Positions 21,347-29,076 of a DNA stretch of 42,973 bases are shown here, in pieces. Source of the stretch: a virus. Positions within the stretch are counted from its first letter, which is position 1. Each line of letters starts with the position of its first letter. A program made the position numbers and the translations under genes. The notes under the pieces were generated by a model. The model was given only the letters and a program-made list of their open reading frames with translations, did no database searches and was not told the DNA's origin. The stretch is from positions 1 to 42,973 of the IMG/VR virus record IMGVR_UViG_3300047319_000521; one strand, written 5' to 3'.

Positions 21347-21471
21347 GGTTCGCGCACCTGCACGTCGGTGTTGCCGCAGCGCGGACACTCGGGACTGGCG
21401 GTGGGCGACACCGCCCACTTGTGGCCGCAGTCCAGACAGACGACCTTGACGCGCACGCGGACGCGCGTCAT
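21343..21471 (-). CDS. 42-aa zinc ribbon
   Basis: ATG 21471 overlaps the stop of the upstream gene (ATGA), and its TGA overlaps the next ATG. The product MTRVRVRVKVVCLDCGHKWAV... ECPRCGNTDVQVREP is a textbook rubredoxin-like zinc ribbon, CLDC...CPRC with 14 residues between the pairs. Exact coupling on both sides and the intact knuckles support expression. The function is unknown. Confidence 0.72.
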   Translation of the reverse strand: MTRVRVRVKVVCLDCGHKWAVSPTASPECPRCGNTDVQVREP

Positions 21472-21749
21472 GCCTGCCGCCGCGTCGTGGCTTTCCGGCC
21501 GAAGACCGGCTCCTCGATCCGCTCACCCTGCAAGTAGCGGTAGACGAGCGTCCCGGAGAAACAGTGTTTGCCGATGGGATGCTGGACCTTGAAGCGATCG
21601 AATTCGCCCGTGGCTTGCCCCCGCGCAAAGCGGGAATTGCCGAACTGGAAGAGCGCGCCCATGTCGGCCGGGCCCAGCAGGAGCCCCGCCTTGGCCCGCG
21701 CGAGCGCGGCCTGCTGCGCCTCGTCATCCAGCCGCCAAGTGGTCTTCAC
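21468..21749 (-). CDS. Hypothetical 93-aa early protein (GTG start)
   Basis: It is the second gene of the leftward operon. GTG 21749 overlaps the Cro-like stop (GTGA). The sequence MKTTWRLDDEAQQAALARAKAGLLLGPADMGALFQFGNSRF... then GKHCFSGTLVYRYLQGERIEEPVFGRKA is mixed alpha/beta without a familiar motif. Being directly behind the Cro-like gene, it should be among the first proteins made on induction. Confidence 0.65.
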   Translation of the reverse strand: MKTTWRLDDEAQQAALARAKAGLLLGPADMGALFQFGNSRFARGQATGEFDRFKVQHPIGKHCFSGTLVYRYLQGERIEEPVFGRKATTRRQA

Positions 21750-21985
21750 GCCGACCTCTTCGCCGCTTCGGCCACGAGGCGACTGGGCTTCGATTCGAAG
21801 TCGACCGGCATCAGTTCTTCCGGCTCGAGATTCAACGCCCGCGCCAAGCGCACGACGCTCTCATAGGACGCCGTTTGCCGTTCTCCGCGCTCTAGGCGCG
21901 AAATCAGCGTGACGTCGACGCCAGATTTCGTCGCGAGTTGTGTCTGCGTCAGACCCGCGATCCGCCGGTATTTTTTGAGTTCCAT
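21746..21985 (-). CDS. Cro-like XRE-family helix-turn-helix regulator
   Basis: This 79-aa protein is almost all one HTH domain: YRRIAGLTQTQLATKSGVDVTLISRLERGERQTASYESVVRLARAL, matching the XRE pattern with recognition helix VTLISRLERG. It is the first gene of the leftward lytic operon, starting right at the edge of the switch region, with a consensus-like promoter upstream. This is the position of Cro in lambdoid phages. It likely binds the repeated AGTTGCGC half-sites; that link is inference. Confidence 0.85.
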   Translation of the reverse strand: MELKKYRRIAGLTQTQLATKSGVDVTLISRLERGERQTASYESVVRLARALNLEPEELMPVDFESKPSRLVAEAAKRSA

Positions 21986-22091
21986 AGTTGCGCTTCTAGC
22001 TTAACTATTGAGCGCAACTCTAGCGCTGCTATTTGCGTTTTGTCAATACCTCATGTATCGTCAGGCGCGTATCAAGCGTAAGTAGTTGCGT
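21986..22091. promoter_or_regulatory. Lysis-lysogeny switch: back-to-back promoters and operator half-sites
   Basis: Leftward promoter: TTGACA (22046-22041) and TAGAGT (22022-22017) with 18-bp spacing. Rightward promoter: TTGCGT (22033-22038) and TATCGT (22056-22061) with 17-bp spacing, so the two overlap. Operator-like half-sites are AGTTGCGCT (21986-21994), its partly inverted partner AGCTTAACT (21998-22006), AGCGCAACT (22011-22019, overlapping the leftward -10), and AGTTGCGT (22084-22091) at the repressor start. The layout matches a Cro/CI-type switch. Confidence 0.6.
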
Positions 22092-22604
22092 ATGCTAAGA
22101 CTTGCTGTTGCATCCGAGGCTGCCGATCTGAAATATAGCGGTATGGATCCCGCTGTGATTGGCGCCCGACTGCGGGCGTTGCGTCAAAAACTCAAGTTGA
22201 CGCAAGCGGCGCTTGGCAAACTCGCAGGCGTCGCGCCGAATACGATCCGCGGCCTCGAGACGGCGTCGATGGAGACCCGTCGCGAAAAGTATCTGCAGAT
22301 CGTCGCAGCCCTGGGCACCACGCCCGCGATGGTGGAACGCGCCGACGAACCGATCAGTCCTGACGATCCGCGCCTAGAGGGGTTACCGGACGAGGCCTTG
22401 GAAATCGCGCAGGCCTACACCAGGGCGCCCACCCGCATGCGACTCCGCGTCGAACGCTTGCTGCTGATGCAAGAGAGCGATGCCGGCGTGGCATTACTCG
22501 ACCGCATCGAGCAGCTCACTGCGCACCGCCAAGAAACGCTGTTGCAGTTCTTAGCCCAGCACGAAGCAGCCCAGCGCACCGAAGAGGGGAAAAAGCGTCG
22601 ATAG
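22092..22604 (+). CDS. CI-like repressor with XRE helix-turn-helix
   Basis: This protein of about 170 aa has an HTH near its start: VIGARLRALRQKLKLTQAALGKLAGVAPNTIRGLETAS. A longer helical C-terminus follows (DEALEIAQAYTRAPTRMRLRVERLLLMQE) and may mediate dimers. No LexA-type Ser/Lys protease domain is present, so induction would not be by classic RecA-stimulated cleavage. The start could also be ATG 22143 (MDPAVIG), which fits the domain better; neither has a strong ribosome site. It is the first gene of the rightward operon leading to the integrase. Confidence 0.78.
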   Translation: MLRLAVASEAADLKYSGMDPAVIGARLRALRQKLKLTQAALGKLAGVAPNTIRGLETASMETRREKYLQIVAALGTTPAMVERADEPISPDDPRLEGLPDEALEIAQAYTRAPTRMRLRVERLLLMQESDAGVALLDRIEQLTAHRQETLLQFLAQHEAAQRTEEGKKRR

Positions 22605-22645
22605 GATCATCTGTGAATCCACGGTCATCAAACGCGGAGGTTGGC

Positions 22646-22999
22646 ATGCTGAAGAGTCACGTCGTTGAGTTCCACCGCTTGGCCACAATTCCTGCGCCCA
22701 AGCCAGCCAAAGCGATGCTCCGTGCCGATGTGCAGATCAGCGTGCAGCGGTCGATCGACAAACTTCCCGTGCTCGGGGAGCGCAATCCAGACGCGGCGCT
22801 CTTAATTGAGCGCAGCATTGACGATTTCATGCCCCAGCCCGACGACAATGGCGGCCAGGGCCAGCCCGTGAACGCCGTCATCGAGATCGAATGTATTCGC
22901 CGCATTCAAGCCGACTTGCAGCGCGTGGCCGATGAGCAGTATCGCTGCCTCGTCGCCATGCTCCGGGATATGTCTGGCGATCTGTCGGCGGCGTCGTAA
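22646..22999 (+). CDS. Hypothetical lysogeny-operon protein, 117 aa
   Basis: I chose ATG 22646 because GGAGG lies 5 nt upstream; an in-frame GTG at 22613 is possible. The sequence MLKSHVVEFHRLATIPAPKPAKAMLRADVQISVQRSIDKLPV... ends with a helical segment (VIEIECIRRIQADLQRVADEQYRCLVAMLRDM). No known motif is seen. It lies between repressor and integrase on the same strand, so it may be an excision or establishment factor, but nothing in the sequence proves that. Confidence 0.62.
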   Translation: MLKSHVVEFHRLATIPAPKPAKAMLRADVQISVQRSIDKLPVLGERNPDAALLIERSIDDFMPQPDDNGGQGQPVNAVIEIECIRRIQADLQRVADEQYRCLVAMLRDMSGDLSAAS

Positions 23000-23004
23000 T
23001 CACC

Positions 23005-23259
23005 GTGCGATCCCTTGACCACGAGGCGGCGCAGGCCTGCGCCCAGCGGCTCATTACGCTCGTTGAGCTCTTACTCCGCACCAGGCCGATGGTGGTGCTT
23101 GAGATTGAACGCACGGTGCAGCGGATCGTCACGAACGACGTGCGCCAGCAAATCGCAGAACGGTTGCAACGCTTCAGCGCGGACGACGTGCGGATCGTGG
23201 AAGCCGTGACGGCCCATCTCGATGAACGGCAGGCGGCTCTGAACCCAGAGGACCCATGA
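23005..23259 (+). CDS. Hypothetical lysogeny-operon protein, 84 aa (GTG start)
   Basis: The product MRSLDHEAAQACAQRLITLVELLLRTRPMVVLEIERTVQRIVTNDVRQQIAERLQRFSADDVRIVEAV is all helix. The GTG lacks a good ribosome site, but the stop overlaps the integrase ATG (ATGA). The coupling suggests a role at integration or excision. It does not look like a typical winged-helix excisionase. Confidence 0.58.
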   Translation: MRSLDHEAAQACAQRLITLVELLLRTRPMVVLEIERTVQRIVTNDVRQQIAERLQRFSADDVRIVEAVTAHLDERQAALNPEDP

Positions 23260-24482
23260 AACAGAAGCGCACCCGCATCGCCCCGAACATCTACCGCTAT
23301 TCCGACGGCCGCTATGAAGTGCTCGTGATGGCGGCGGGCCGCGTGGCGCCGCCGACGCGGTTCCCCGCTGACACCCCACTGAAGCAGATCCGACAGTGGG
23401 TGGACGCAGCCCGACAACGGCTGACACGAGAGGCGCGCGACCTGCACCGCGCCGATTTCGATCGCGATCAAGCGCCCACCCGCACGGGCACCCTCCGCAC
23501 GACAGCGCCCGATTACTTCGCACAGATCGCTGGGCGCCCGAGCACGGCGGCCGATACCTCACACATGCGCGCGTGGTTTGAGGTCCGCGTTGATGGCGTG
23601 CTGCTCGGGGATCTCCCGCTCGCCGCGTGGACGACGGGCCATGTGAACAAAGCGATCGGGCAATGGCAGACCGCACCGTCACCGCACGCCATCCGCCGCG
23701 TGCGCATCACCCGCTACGCGCGGAAGGGCCAAGCGATCGAGCACCACGAGCGCCGCGCGCCGGCGACGAGTGGCCGCATCGTCTCGGCGCTGACCATTCG
23801 GCATCGCTGCCGCGTTTTACAGGACTTCTTTCGAACCACGGACGGGAAGAACGCTGCGACGCCGGTCGATGACGCTAAGGTGCCGGCACGCCACCAGAAT
23901 CCCCCGCCCACGGTGCCGGTCGAGCTCGTGCGGGACGTGCTCGAGCGCTTAAACACGATCGATCCGCAGACGTTCGCGCGCTTCTACGTCGCCGCGACCA
24001 CTGGGCAGCGGCCCGTGCAGGTCGGCCGCGCCCAGCCGGATGATCTGCGCTTCGACGGCCGGCGCGGCGTCTGGCTGGTGCGCAATGCGAAAGGCGAACC
24101 CGCCCACTCCATCGTCTTGAACCCGTCGCAGTTGGCCGCCTGGGAAGCGTTCATCGCCGCCGATGCCTGGGGCGTGTTCGACACCACGCACTACGGGAAC
24201 GTGATCCACCGGGCGGGCTGGCCCCACGGCATCCGCCCCTATGCGGTGCGACATTCGATCGCCCGTGCCGCCTTGCAGCGCGGCGCGGGTCTCGGCGACG
24301 TCCAAGCGTTACTCGGGCACCGGGATCCGAACACCACGCGCGCGACCTACGCGCCGTTCCAAGTCGAAGAGCAACAGAGCATCAGCGATCGACTCGGGTC
24401 GTATCTCGCGGACGTGCTCAAGCCGCGCCTCGTCCGGTCGCCGGGGGCAAAAACGAGGGGCAAAAAGGAGATCGGGGAATAG
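23256..24482 (+). CDS. int: Tyrosine-recombinase phage integrase
   Basis: This 408-aa protein integrates phage DNA into a host tRNA gene. An N-terminal arm-binding-like region (YRYSDGRYEVLVMAAGR) is followed by a SAM-like core-binding domain (about 85-195) and the catalytic domain: Arg252 (TTGQRPVQVG), box II PYAVRHSIA with Arg332 and a Tyr at 329 where His is usual, His355 in LLGHRDPNTT, and the nucleophile Tyr365. The gene points at the attachment site about 110 bp downstream. GGGGGCAAA-type repeats inside its last codons and beyond the core look like arm sites. Confidence 0.93.
   Translation: MKQKRTRIAPNIYRYSDGRYEVLVMAAGRVAPPTRFPADTPLKQIRQWVDAARQRLTREARDLHRADFDRDQAPTRTGTLRTTAPDYFAQIAGRPSTAADTSHMRAWFEVRVDGVLLGDLPLAAWTTGHVNKAIGQWQTAPSPHAIRRVRITRYARKGQAIEHHERRAPATSGRIVSALTIRHRCRVLQDFFRTTDGKNAATPVDDAKVPARHQNPPPTVPVELVRDVLERLNTIDPQTFARFYVAATTGQRPVQVGRAQPDDLRFDGRRGVWLVRNAKGEPAHSIVLNPSQLAAWEAFIAADAWGVFDTTHYGNVIHRAGWPHGIRPYAVRHSIARAALQRGAGLGDVQALLGHRDPNTTRATYAPFQVEEQQSISDRLGSYLADVLKPRLVRSPGAKTRGKKEIGE
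24443..24464. repeat. Paired GGGGCAAA motifs, left arm-type site candidates
   Basis: GGGGGCAA (24443-24450) and GGGGCAAA (24457-24464) lie 14 bp apart within the integrase 3' end. A matching pair in the same orientation lies on the other side of the attachment core at 24693-24712. Integrase arm sites typically flank the core in pairs, so this is a plausible P arm. Confidence 0.45.
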
Positions 24483-24484
24483 TG

Positions 24485-24501
24485 GTTTTTCTAGGAAAAA
24501 C
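24485..24501. terminator. Perfect GTTTTTC/GAAAAAC palindrome after integrase
   Basis: GTTTTTC-TAG-GAAAAAC starts 3 nt after the integrase stop. It could act as a weak terminator or as a protein-binding site (integrase or excisionase) beside the attachment core. The stem is AT-rich and has no following T-run on the plus strand, so terminator function is uncertain. Confidence 0.4.
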
Positions 24502-24511
24502 GTGGATATTA

Positions 24512-24559
24512 GAAACAGCGGCCTACATTGCCCTGACGCCGGGGCAAGTAGGCCGTTTC
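24512..24559. terminator. Long stem-loop between integrase and attachment core
   Basis: GAAAC (24512-16), GGCCTAC (24520-26) and TGCCC (24529-33) pair with GGGCA (24542-46), GTAGGCC (24548-54) and GTTTC (24555-59). The stem is about 17 bp with small bulges. It could stop transcription entering from either side or serve as an accessory site in recombination. No strong T-run follows. Confidence 0.5.
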
Positions 24560-24591
24560 CGTAAATTACTTAGGGAATTGAGCGAAAAGGT

Positions 24592-24649
24592 TGGTTGCGG
24601 GGGCGGGATTTGAACCCGCGACCTTTGGGTTATGAGCCCACAAGGTCGG
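24592..24649 (-). other. attP: attP core: 3' half of an initiator tRNA-Met gene
   Basis: On the minus strand this is the tRNA-fMet 3' half with CCA (complement of 24592-24594), a T-arm reading GCGGG-TTCAAAT-CCCGC, and an anticodon loop with CAT flanked by GGG and CCC, the three G-C pairs typical of initiator tRNA. The 5' half of a tRNA is missing upstream, and the position 27-43 pair is mismatched. This is the expected form of a phage attP that restores the host tRNA on integration. Confidence 0.85.
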
Positions 24650-24692
24650 CCCAAGATAGGCTCGTTTGCGCCTGTTTTCGCCAGATCCCGTT

Positions 24693-24712
24693 GGGGGCAA
24701 ACTGGGGGCAAA
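24693..24712. repeat. Paired GGGGGCAAA motifs, right arm-type site candidates
   Basis: GGGGGCAA (24693-24700) and GGGGGCAAA (24704-24712) are an 11-bp tandem repeat (TGGGGGCAAAC twice). They match the pair at 24443-24464 on the far side of the core in sequence and orientation. A TTGACA follows at once, a possible -35 of no obvious gene. Confidence 0.45.
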
Positions 24713-24735
24713 CTCTTGACACCTACCGGACTCGT

Positions 24736-25866
24736 CTACAGCGGCGTCCCGTCCGGCCGGCGCCCGCCGTTGCCGTAGCCACGCGCGACCATCCGGCCAG
24801 GCGAATTCCCGCACTCGTAACCCTTTAAATTCCCGATGTCCTCGTCGGCCAGGCGCTCGTCGCCGTCGTCGTCGTTGTTGTATTGGCAGGTCGCGATCGT
24901 CTCCCACACGCAGTAATCGATCGGGTGCCCGCGCCCGCTGTCGCCGAGTCCCCACAGCCCGCCAGGCGCCAGGCGGTCCAGGCCATCCGTGACGCGCGCG
25001 GCCATCATGCCGGCCGTCCAATACGGATCGCACTGATAGCAGATGCCATCGACCTTGCCGTAGTTCGCCTGCCAGAAGTCCGTCGGCGTTTCGTGGTTCT
25101 CTTGCCAGCTGATGTAGTGCGGGTAGAAGTGCAGCATGATCAGGCAGCGCGTGCCGATGAGCGCGGCGTCGTGGTCGATCATCTGGCGGCAAACGCTCGG
25201 GCTCCAGTAGTTCATCTCCCAGGCTGGCGTTTCCACGTTCATGCAGCCTTCGGCCAACAGCCGCTCGATGAGCGCGTCCGGCGCGTGGAGCTCGGGCGGC
25301 GCGCTCCGCTGCTTCGGGAGCGGCGGCCGGCGGAAGCGTTCCTTTAGGAGGTTCAGCGTCGGGTCGCGCGGCGCCGACTTCCCCATCGACGGCGTGTAGT
25401 ACTTGCTGCGCATCAAGTGATGCACGAACAGTCCGGCCTCGCGGCAGCGGACGGCCATCCGCACGTAGTCGTCTTCGCTCTGGCCGTTCGCGAAGCTGTC
25501 CTGCGGCGACAATGAAATGTGCGTGTAGCCATACGACGTGTAGCGCGCCAGGATTTCCGGCTCCCACGTCGTGCCGTAGCGGTCGAGAAAATATGTGAGC
25601 ACGCGATCCTGCGCCGGTCCATCGGCGCCGCCTGGCACGCGCGGCAGTCCCGGCACGGTCAGTCCCCAGGCATCGCCGCGCCACCAGCGCACATGGGCCG
25701 TCGCCGGCGGCTCTTCGCGGAGTGTCGTATACACCGGCAATGGCGCCCCGGTGTCGGGGTCGGTCGTGTCCGTATCGAAGGGCGGCAGCGGCGGGCGCAC
25801 GACGATGATCGGCGGCGGCGGGACTGGCGACGACAGCAGCGGCCAGGTGTGCGCGTAGCCGGTCAT
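24736..25866 (-). CDS. Virion-associated protein of TIM-barrel/glycoside-hydrolase-like appearance
   Basis: This 376-aa protein is the last gene of the late operon, next to attP. WWRGDAWGLTVPGLPRVPGG, then DRVLTYFLDRYGTTWEPEILARYTSYGYTHISLSPQDS, and LFVHHLMRSKYY match a protein type I recognise from phage tail regions. The repeated strand-helix pattern with aromatic and acidic residues suggests a barrel like glycoside hydrolases. Near the end WGLGDSGRGHPIDYCVWET recurs in that type. It could degrade surface glycans during entry. Family knowledge is from memory, and no catalytic pair can be assigned. Confidence 0.65.
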   Translation of the reverse strand: MTGYAHTWPLLSSPVPPPPIIVVRPPLPPFDTDTTDPDTGAPLPVYTTLREEPPATAHVRWWRGDAWGLTVPGLPRVPGGADGPAQDRVLTYFLDRYGTTWEPEILARYTSYGYTHISLSPQDSFANGQSEDDYVRMAVRCREAGLFVHHLMRSKYYTPSMGKSAPRDPTLNLLKERFRRPPLPKQRSAPPELHAPDALIERLLAEGCMNVETPAWEMNYWSPSVCRQMIDHDAALIGTRCLIMLHFYPHYISWQENHETPTDFWQANYGKVDGICYQCDPYWTAGMMAARVTDGLDRLAPGGLWGLGDSGRGHPIDYCVWETIATCQYNNDDDGDERLADEDIGNLKGYECGNSPGRMVARGYGNGGRRPDGTPL

Positions 25867-26162
25867 ACGTTCGGAATCTCGTCGCTGTAGGGCAGCAGAT
25901 AGACCGGGCCGGCGTCGCCAATCGGCGCATAGACCAGACGGTCGACCTTGAGCACCGCGAGCTCATACGGGCCTTGCGCGCCGGCGGGCCGCGTCTCGAG
26001 CGTCCCATCCGGCTGCACGCTGAGCACCGTCGTCGCGCCGGCGGGATACGTCACCGTCACGAGCTCGTCATTGATGCGCGTGATCTGATGTGGGCCGATC
26101 GCGAGCACCGCGGTGGCGCCGGTCGACGTGGTGCGAGGCGCCGCCGTCTTCGACTCAGGCAT
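25863..26162 (-). CDS. Hypothetical 99-aa virion-region protein
   Basis: It has a polar N-terminus (MPESKTAAPRTTSTGATA) followed by beta-rich sequence (VLAIGPHQITRINDELVTVTYPAGATTVLSVQPDGTLETRP). The stop overlaps the next ATG (ATGA). It may be a small structural or chaperone partner of the following barrel protein. No family is recognised. Confidence 0.62.
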   Translation of the reverse strand: MPESKTAAPRTTSTGATAVLAIGPHQITRINDELVTVTYPAGATTVLSVQPDGTLETRPAGAQGPYELAVLKVDRLVYAPIGDAGPVYLLPYSDEIPNV

Positions 26163-26173
26163 ACCGACTCCTT

Positions 26174-27433
26174 CTACCGCTCCGACGCGGCCATCGCATC
26201 GGTGCTCTTCTTAAACGCGGCGTCGCTGCGATAGAGCCCCGCCCGCCGCGCCCGGTTGCGCATCACGTTGGCGATCATCTCTGGCGTCAGCTTCTTGATC
26301 TTCAAGGCAGGATTCAGCCCCAGGTCCTCCACGTCGGCCACCGTGAGGCCTGGCGTGGCCGAGGGGACGCCGCGGCGGCTTTTCGAGGCCGGGATGTTCC
26401 CCTCCACGTCGACCTGCTCCGGTCGTGGTGCCGCGGCTTCGGCGACGGACGCGGCCGGCGCCTGCCGCAGTTTCACGAGCGCCTCGAGCACAGCCTCCGG
26501 CGGGTTGCCGGCGATGACGTGCGGCACCATCACGTCGAGCTCGGCCTTCGTGACAGGGATCCGTGCGCGGGCGGCGGCTTGGATCAGCGCACTCTGGGCG
26601 GCCTGCACGGGCGCGGGCGGCGCGGGTGAGGCAGGCGCAGGCGCAGGGGCCGGCGCGCTCTGCACGGGCGCAGAGGCCGCTGGCGGGGGTTCTACGGGCG
26701 GTGCCGCGCCCGGTGCCCATCGGGTGGCAGTTGCCCCTGGAGGGCCAGCCGGCGGCGCCTGCGGTGGCTGGGGTTGCACGACGCGGTAGCTGGTCTGTGT
26801 CGGGGGCACCTGTCCCGGTGTCGCGCCGGTGGTGGTCGTGGGTGAAGCGGCACCGCCCACCGGCGGCGGCACCACGCGATACGACGCATTAATAGGCGGC
26901 GTCTCGCCAGGCGTCAGGCCGGTGCCGGTCGCACGCGAATTGATCGGGGTGGGTTCTGCGGCGGATGTGGTCGTCTTCGTCGCGCCGCCCCCGCGATACA
27001 GAGAAATGGCCTGCGCGGCGAGCACGGCCAGCGGCGTCGGCACCCCCATCGACGTCAAGGCGGTTTTCGCGAGTTCGTATTTCACCGTGGGCGCGAGTTG
27101 CGCCGCCGCTTCGACCGCACCCGCGACAGCGCCTGTCCCACGGACCGCGCCGACAATCGCGCGCCCTGCCTGCCCAGCACCTAATGCCATCTCCGGCGAG
27201 ATGCCAATGCCGAACGCCTTCACCATGTCGCGATCGGGGCTGGCGTTGGGGTCTGGCTGGTTCACCGCGTGCTGAAATTCAAAAAACTTCTGCGCCTCGT
27301 CTGGCCGCAGCTTCGCCGCGAACTGTTGTCCTTGCTGCCGCTGGCTCGCCTCGCTCGACGTCAGCAGGTCATAAATAAACTTGTAGTCGCTCGGGCCGAG
27401 TGTGACGTCGGGCGGCGCGGCAGGTTCAGGCAC
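26174..27433 (-). CDS. Pro/Ala-rich internal virion (ejection) protein candidate
   Basis: This protein of about 419 aa starts at GTG 27433, chosen because AAGGAG is then 8 nt upstream; GTG 27442 is alternative. The helical N-terminus (DYKFIYDLLTSSEASQRQQGQQFAAKL) is followed by an Ala-rich hydrophobic stretch, then a long Pro/Ala region with a duplicated TPGETPPINASYRVV / TPGQVPPTQTSYRVV unit. A helical C-terminus follows (LTPEMIANVMRNRARRAGLYRS). It sits with two Gln/Gly-rich genes where P22 has its ejection proteins. The role is inferred from place and composition. Confidence 0.62.
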   Translation of the reverse strand: MPEPAAPPDVTLGPSDYKFIYDLLTSSEASQRQQGQQFAAKLRPDEAQKFFEFQHAVNQPDPNASPDRDMVKAFGIGISPEMALGAGQAGRAIVGAVRGTGAVAGAVEAAAQLAPTVKYELAKTALTSMGVPTPLAVLAAQAISLYRGGGATKTTTSAAEPTPINSRATGTGLTPGETPPINASYRVVPPPVGGAASPTTTTGATPGQVPPTQTSYRVVQPQPPQAPPAGPPGATATRWAPGAAPPVEPPPAASAPVQSAPAPAPAPASPAPPAPVQAAQSALIQAAARARIPVTKAELDVMVPHVIAGNPPEAVLEALVKLRQAPAASVAEAAAPRPEQVDVEGNIPASKSRRGVPSATPGLTVADVEDLGLNPALKIKKLTPEMIANVMRNRARRAGLYRSDAAFKKSTDAMAASER

Positions 27434-27446
27434 GGGTCGCACTCCT

Positions 27447-29072
27447 TCAGGGGCGATTCAACAGTCCTTGCACGTTCGGCGGCGTGGCGACCGGTTGCGT
27501 CGGCCCAGCTGGTTGCACCGGCACGCTGCGGTTGCGCACCACGATCGAGTTCTCCACGTTGTCGAGCAGCGTGGTGATATTCGCCACTTTCTGCCGCGCG
27601 ACACCGACCGTGTCGGTCAGCTTCGGAATGTCGTTTTCGATGGCCTGCGCGATTTCGGCTTGATTGATACGTAAGCCTTTCGAGCCTGCCGTCGCGCGCA
27701 AGGTGTTAATGGCCGCGGTGCGCCACGAGCCGAATGCGGCGATTTGTTCGTTCGTCTGAAAGATGTCGGCCATCCGTTTATTGATCCAAGCGCCAGGACG
27801 ACCGCCGGCACTCTCTGGGAGGATCGATTCAATTTGCGACAAGATGGCGCGTTGATTCGCCCGCGCGTTATCCACTTCCTGCAGGGCGCCCGCCTGCTCT
27901 TTGTTGATGATGGGAATCCCCGCAGCGCCTGCGGCAGTGACCGCTTTCTCATGCGCGCTGCCGGTATAGGTCGAACCGTCCAGATACGTCTTGCCGGTCG
28001 CGGTCGTCTGGATATTCGGCGAAATGTCGAGCGGCTTGGCATCCTCCCGTAGTTTATCCAGCCGTGCCTGCGCTTCATTCACGCTCAGTTTTTTCAGTTC
28101 AAGGGCGAGCGCCGCAGCGGCGGGATCTTGTCGGGCCAGTGCCGCCGTCCGCATGGTCTTGCTGATGTTCTCGATGGCCTGCCGATCCCCTTTCGTAACC
28201 GCCTCGAGCAGTTGTTCGGCAATGGGCCGCGGGGTCTGTGGTTTCAAGATCCCCATCGCTTTGACGGCATCCGGATCGCCTTGGGCCGCTCTCAACGCGA
28301 GTTCTGATTCAGTGGGCGGCTTCGGCTTGACGGTGTATCCCGGCAACGGCCCGAACGTGGTCGTCCCGCCGCTGCGTTGGGACACAAATGGTGTTGAGCC
28401 CTCCGGAATCAGTGTGATCTTCGGTTCGCCGGCTGCGCGTGCTTCTTTCGATCGGCTGATCCATGCATCGGCCTGCTGGCCCATGAAACCCGGTTGTTCG
28501 ATGGCGTTTCTCAACATCTGCGGTGCGGCGGCCTTATCGATTAATCCACGCTTCTGTCCTTCGGCCACAATCATCTGAAACGTGCCGAGGTCGGTCGGGT
28601 TCTGCTTTACTTGCAGGCCGAATTCGCCGAGCGCATCGTCTCTGGTAGTTGCCAGTTTCATCTGCGCTTCGCGATAGGCGGTGCCAGCGGCATTCAGCCG
28701 CTGCGCCGCCGTCACGGCGTGCGCGACGACCCGCGGATCATGGTTCCCGGCCATCTGTCCAATCTGTTCGGTGTCGAGATCGCCTTCTGGCGTCCGCGGC
28801 AACTGGCTGGCGAGCGCGTCGGCATCAGTCTCCAGTTGATTCGCCGCCAGTTTCTGCTGGCCGAGTGTCAGATTCTGCTGCCCGACTTGCAGGTTCTGCT
28901 GCATCTCCTGCTGCTTCAGCCGGTCCTGCTCCAGCTGCCGCTGCTGCTGTATCGCCTGCCCCGGAATCGAGGACAGATTGCGGATCAAGTCGGCGTAGAT
29001 GTTGCCGCGCTGCAGCGCGCCGGCGGCGGCGGCGTTGCCCTTCGCAATCAGGATGTCGGCAATGCTCGCCAT
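27447..29072 (-). CDS. Gln-rich internal virion (ejection) protein candidate
   Basis: This 541-aa protein starts at ATG 29072, 4 nt after the previous stop. After MASIADILIAKGNAAAAGALQRGNIYADLI comes a Gln/Leu coiled coil (IQQQRQLEQDRLKQQEMQQNLQVGQQNLTLGQQKL). Helical blocks follow, and a C-terminal part (GRPGAWINKRMADIFQTNEQIAAFGSWRTAAINTLRATAGSKGLRINQAEI) recalls phage internal or DNA-injection proteins. No lytic transglycosylase motif is visible. In P22-like phages such proteins leave the capsid first and build a channel across the envelope. Confidence 0.68.
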   Translation of the reverse strand: MASIADILIAKGNAAAAGALQRGNIYADLIRNLSSIPGQAIQQQRQLEQDRLKQQEMQQNLQVGQQNLTLGQQKLAANQLETDADALASQLPRTPEGDLDTEQIGQMAGNHDPRVVAHAVTAAQRLNAAGTAYREAQMKLATTRDDALGEFGLQVKQNPTDLGTFQMIVAEGQKRGLIDKAAAPQMLRNAIEQPGFMGQQADAWISRSKEARAAGEPKITLIPEGSTPFVSQRSGGTTTFGPLPGYTVKPKPPTESELALRAAQGDPDAVKAMGILKPQTPRPIAEQLLEAVTKGDRQAIENISKTMRTAALARQDPAAAALALELKKLSVNEAQARLDKLREDAKPLDISPNIQTTATGKTYLDGSTYTGSAHEKAVTAAGAAGIPIINKEQAGALQEVDNARANQRAILSQIESILPESAGGRPGAWINKRMADIFQTNEQIAAFGSWRTAAINTLRATAGSKGLRINQAEIAQAIENDIPKLTDTVGVARQKVANITTLLDNVENSIVVRNRSVPVQPAGPTQPVATPPNVQGLLNRP

Positions 29073-29076
29073 GATT

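Noticed and set aside
24592-24720. Complete tRNA gene on the minus strand
   Set aside because: Only the 3' half (anticodon loop to CCA) is tRNA-like; the sequence upstream has no acceptor or D-arm and position 27-43 does not pair.
24736-25866. Endolysin call for the barrel-like protein
   Set aside because: No lysozyme, amidase or peptidase motif is visible; position and pattern fit a virion protein better.
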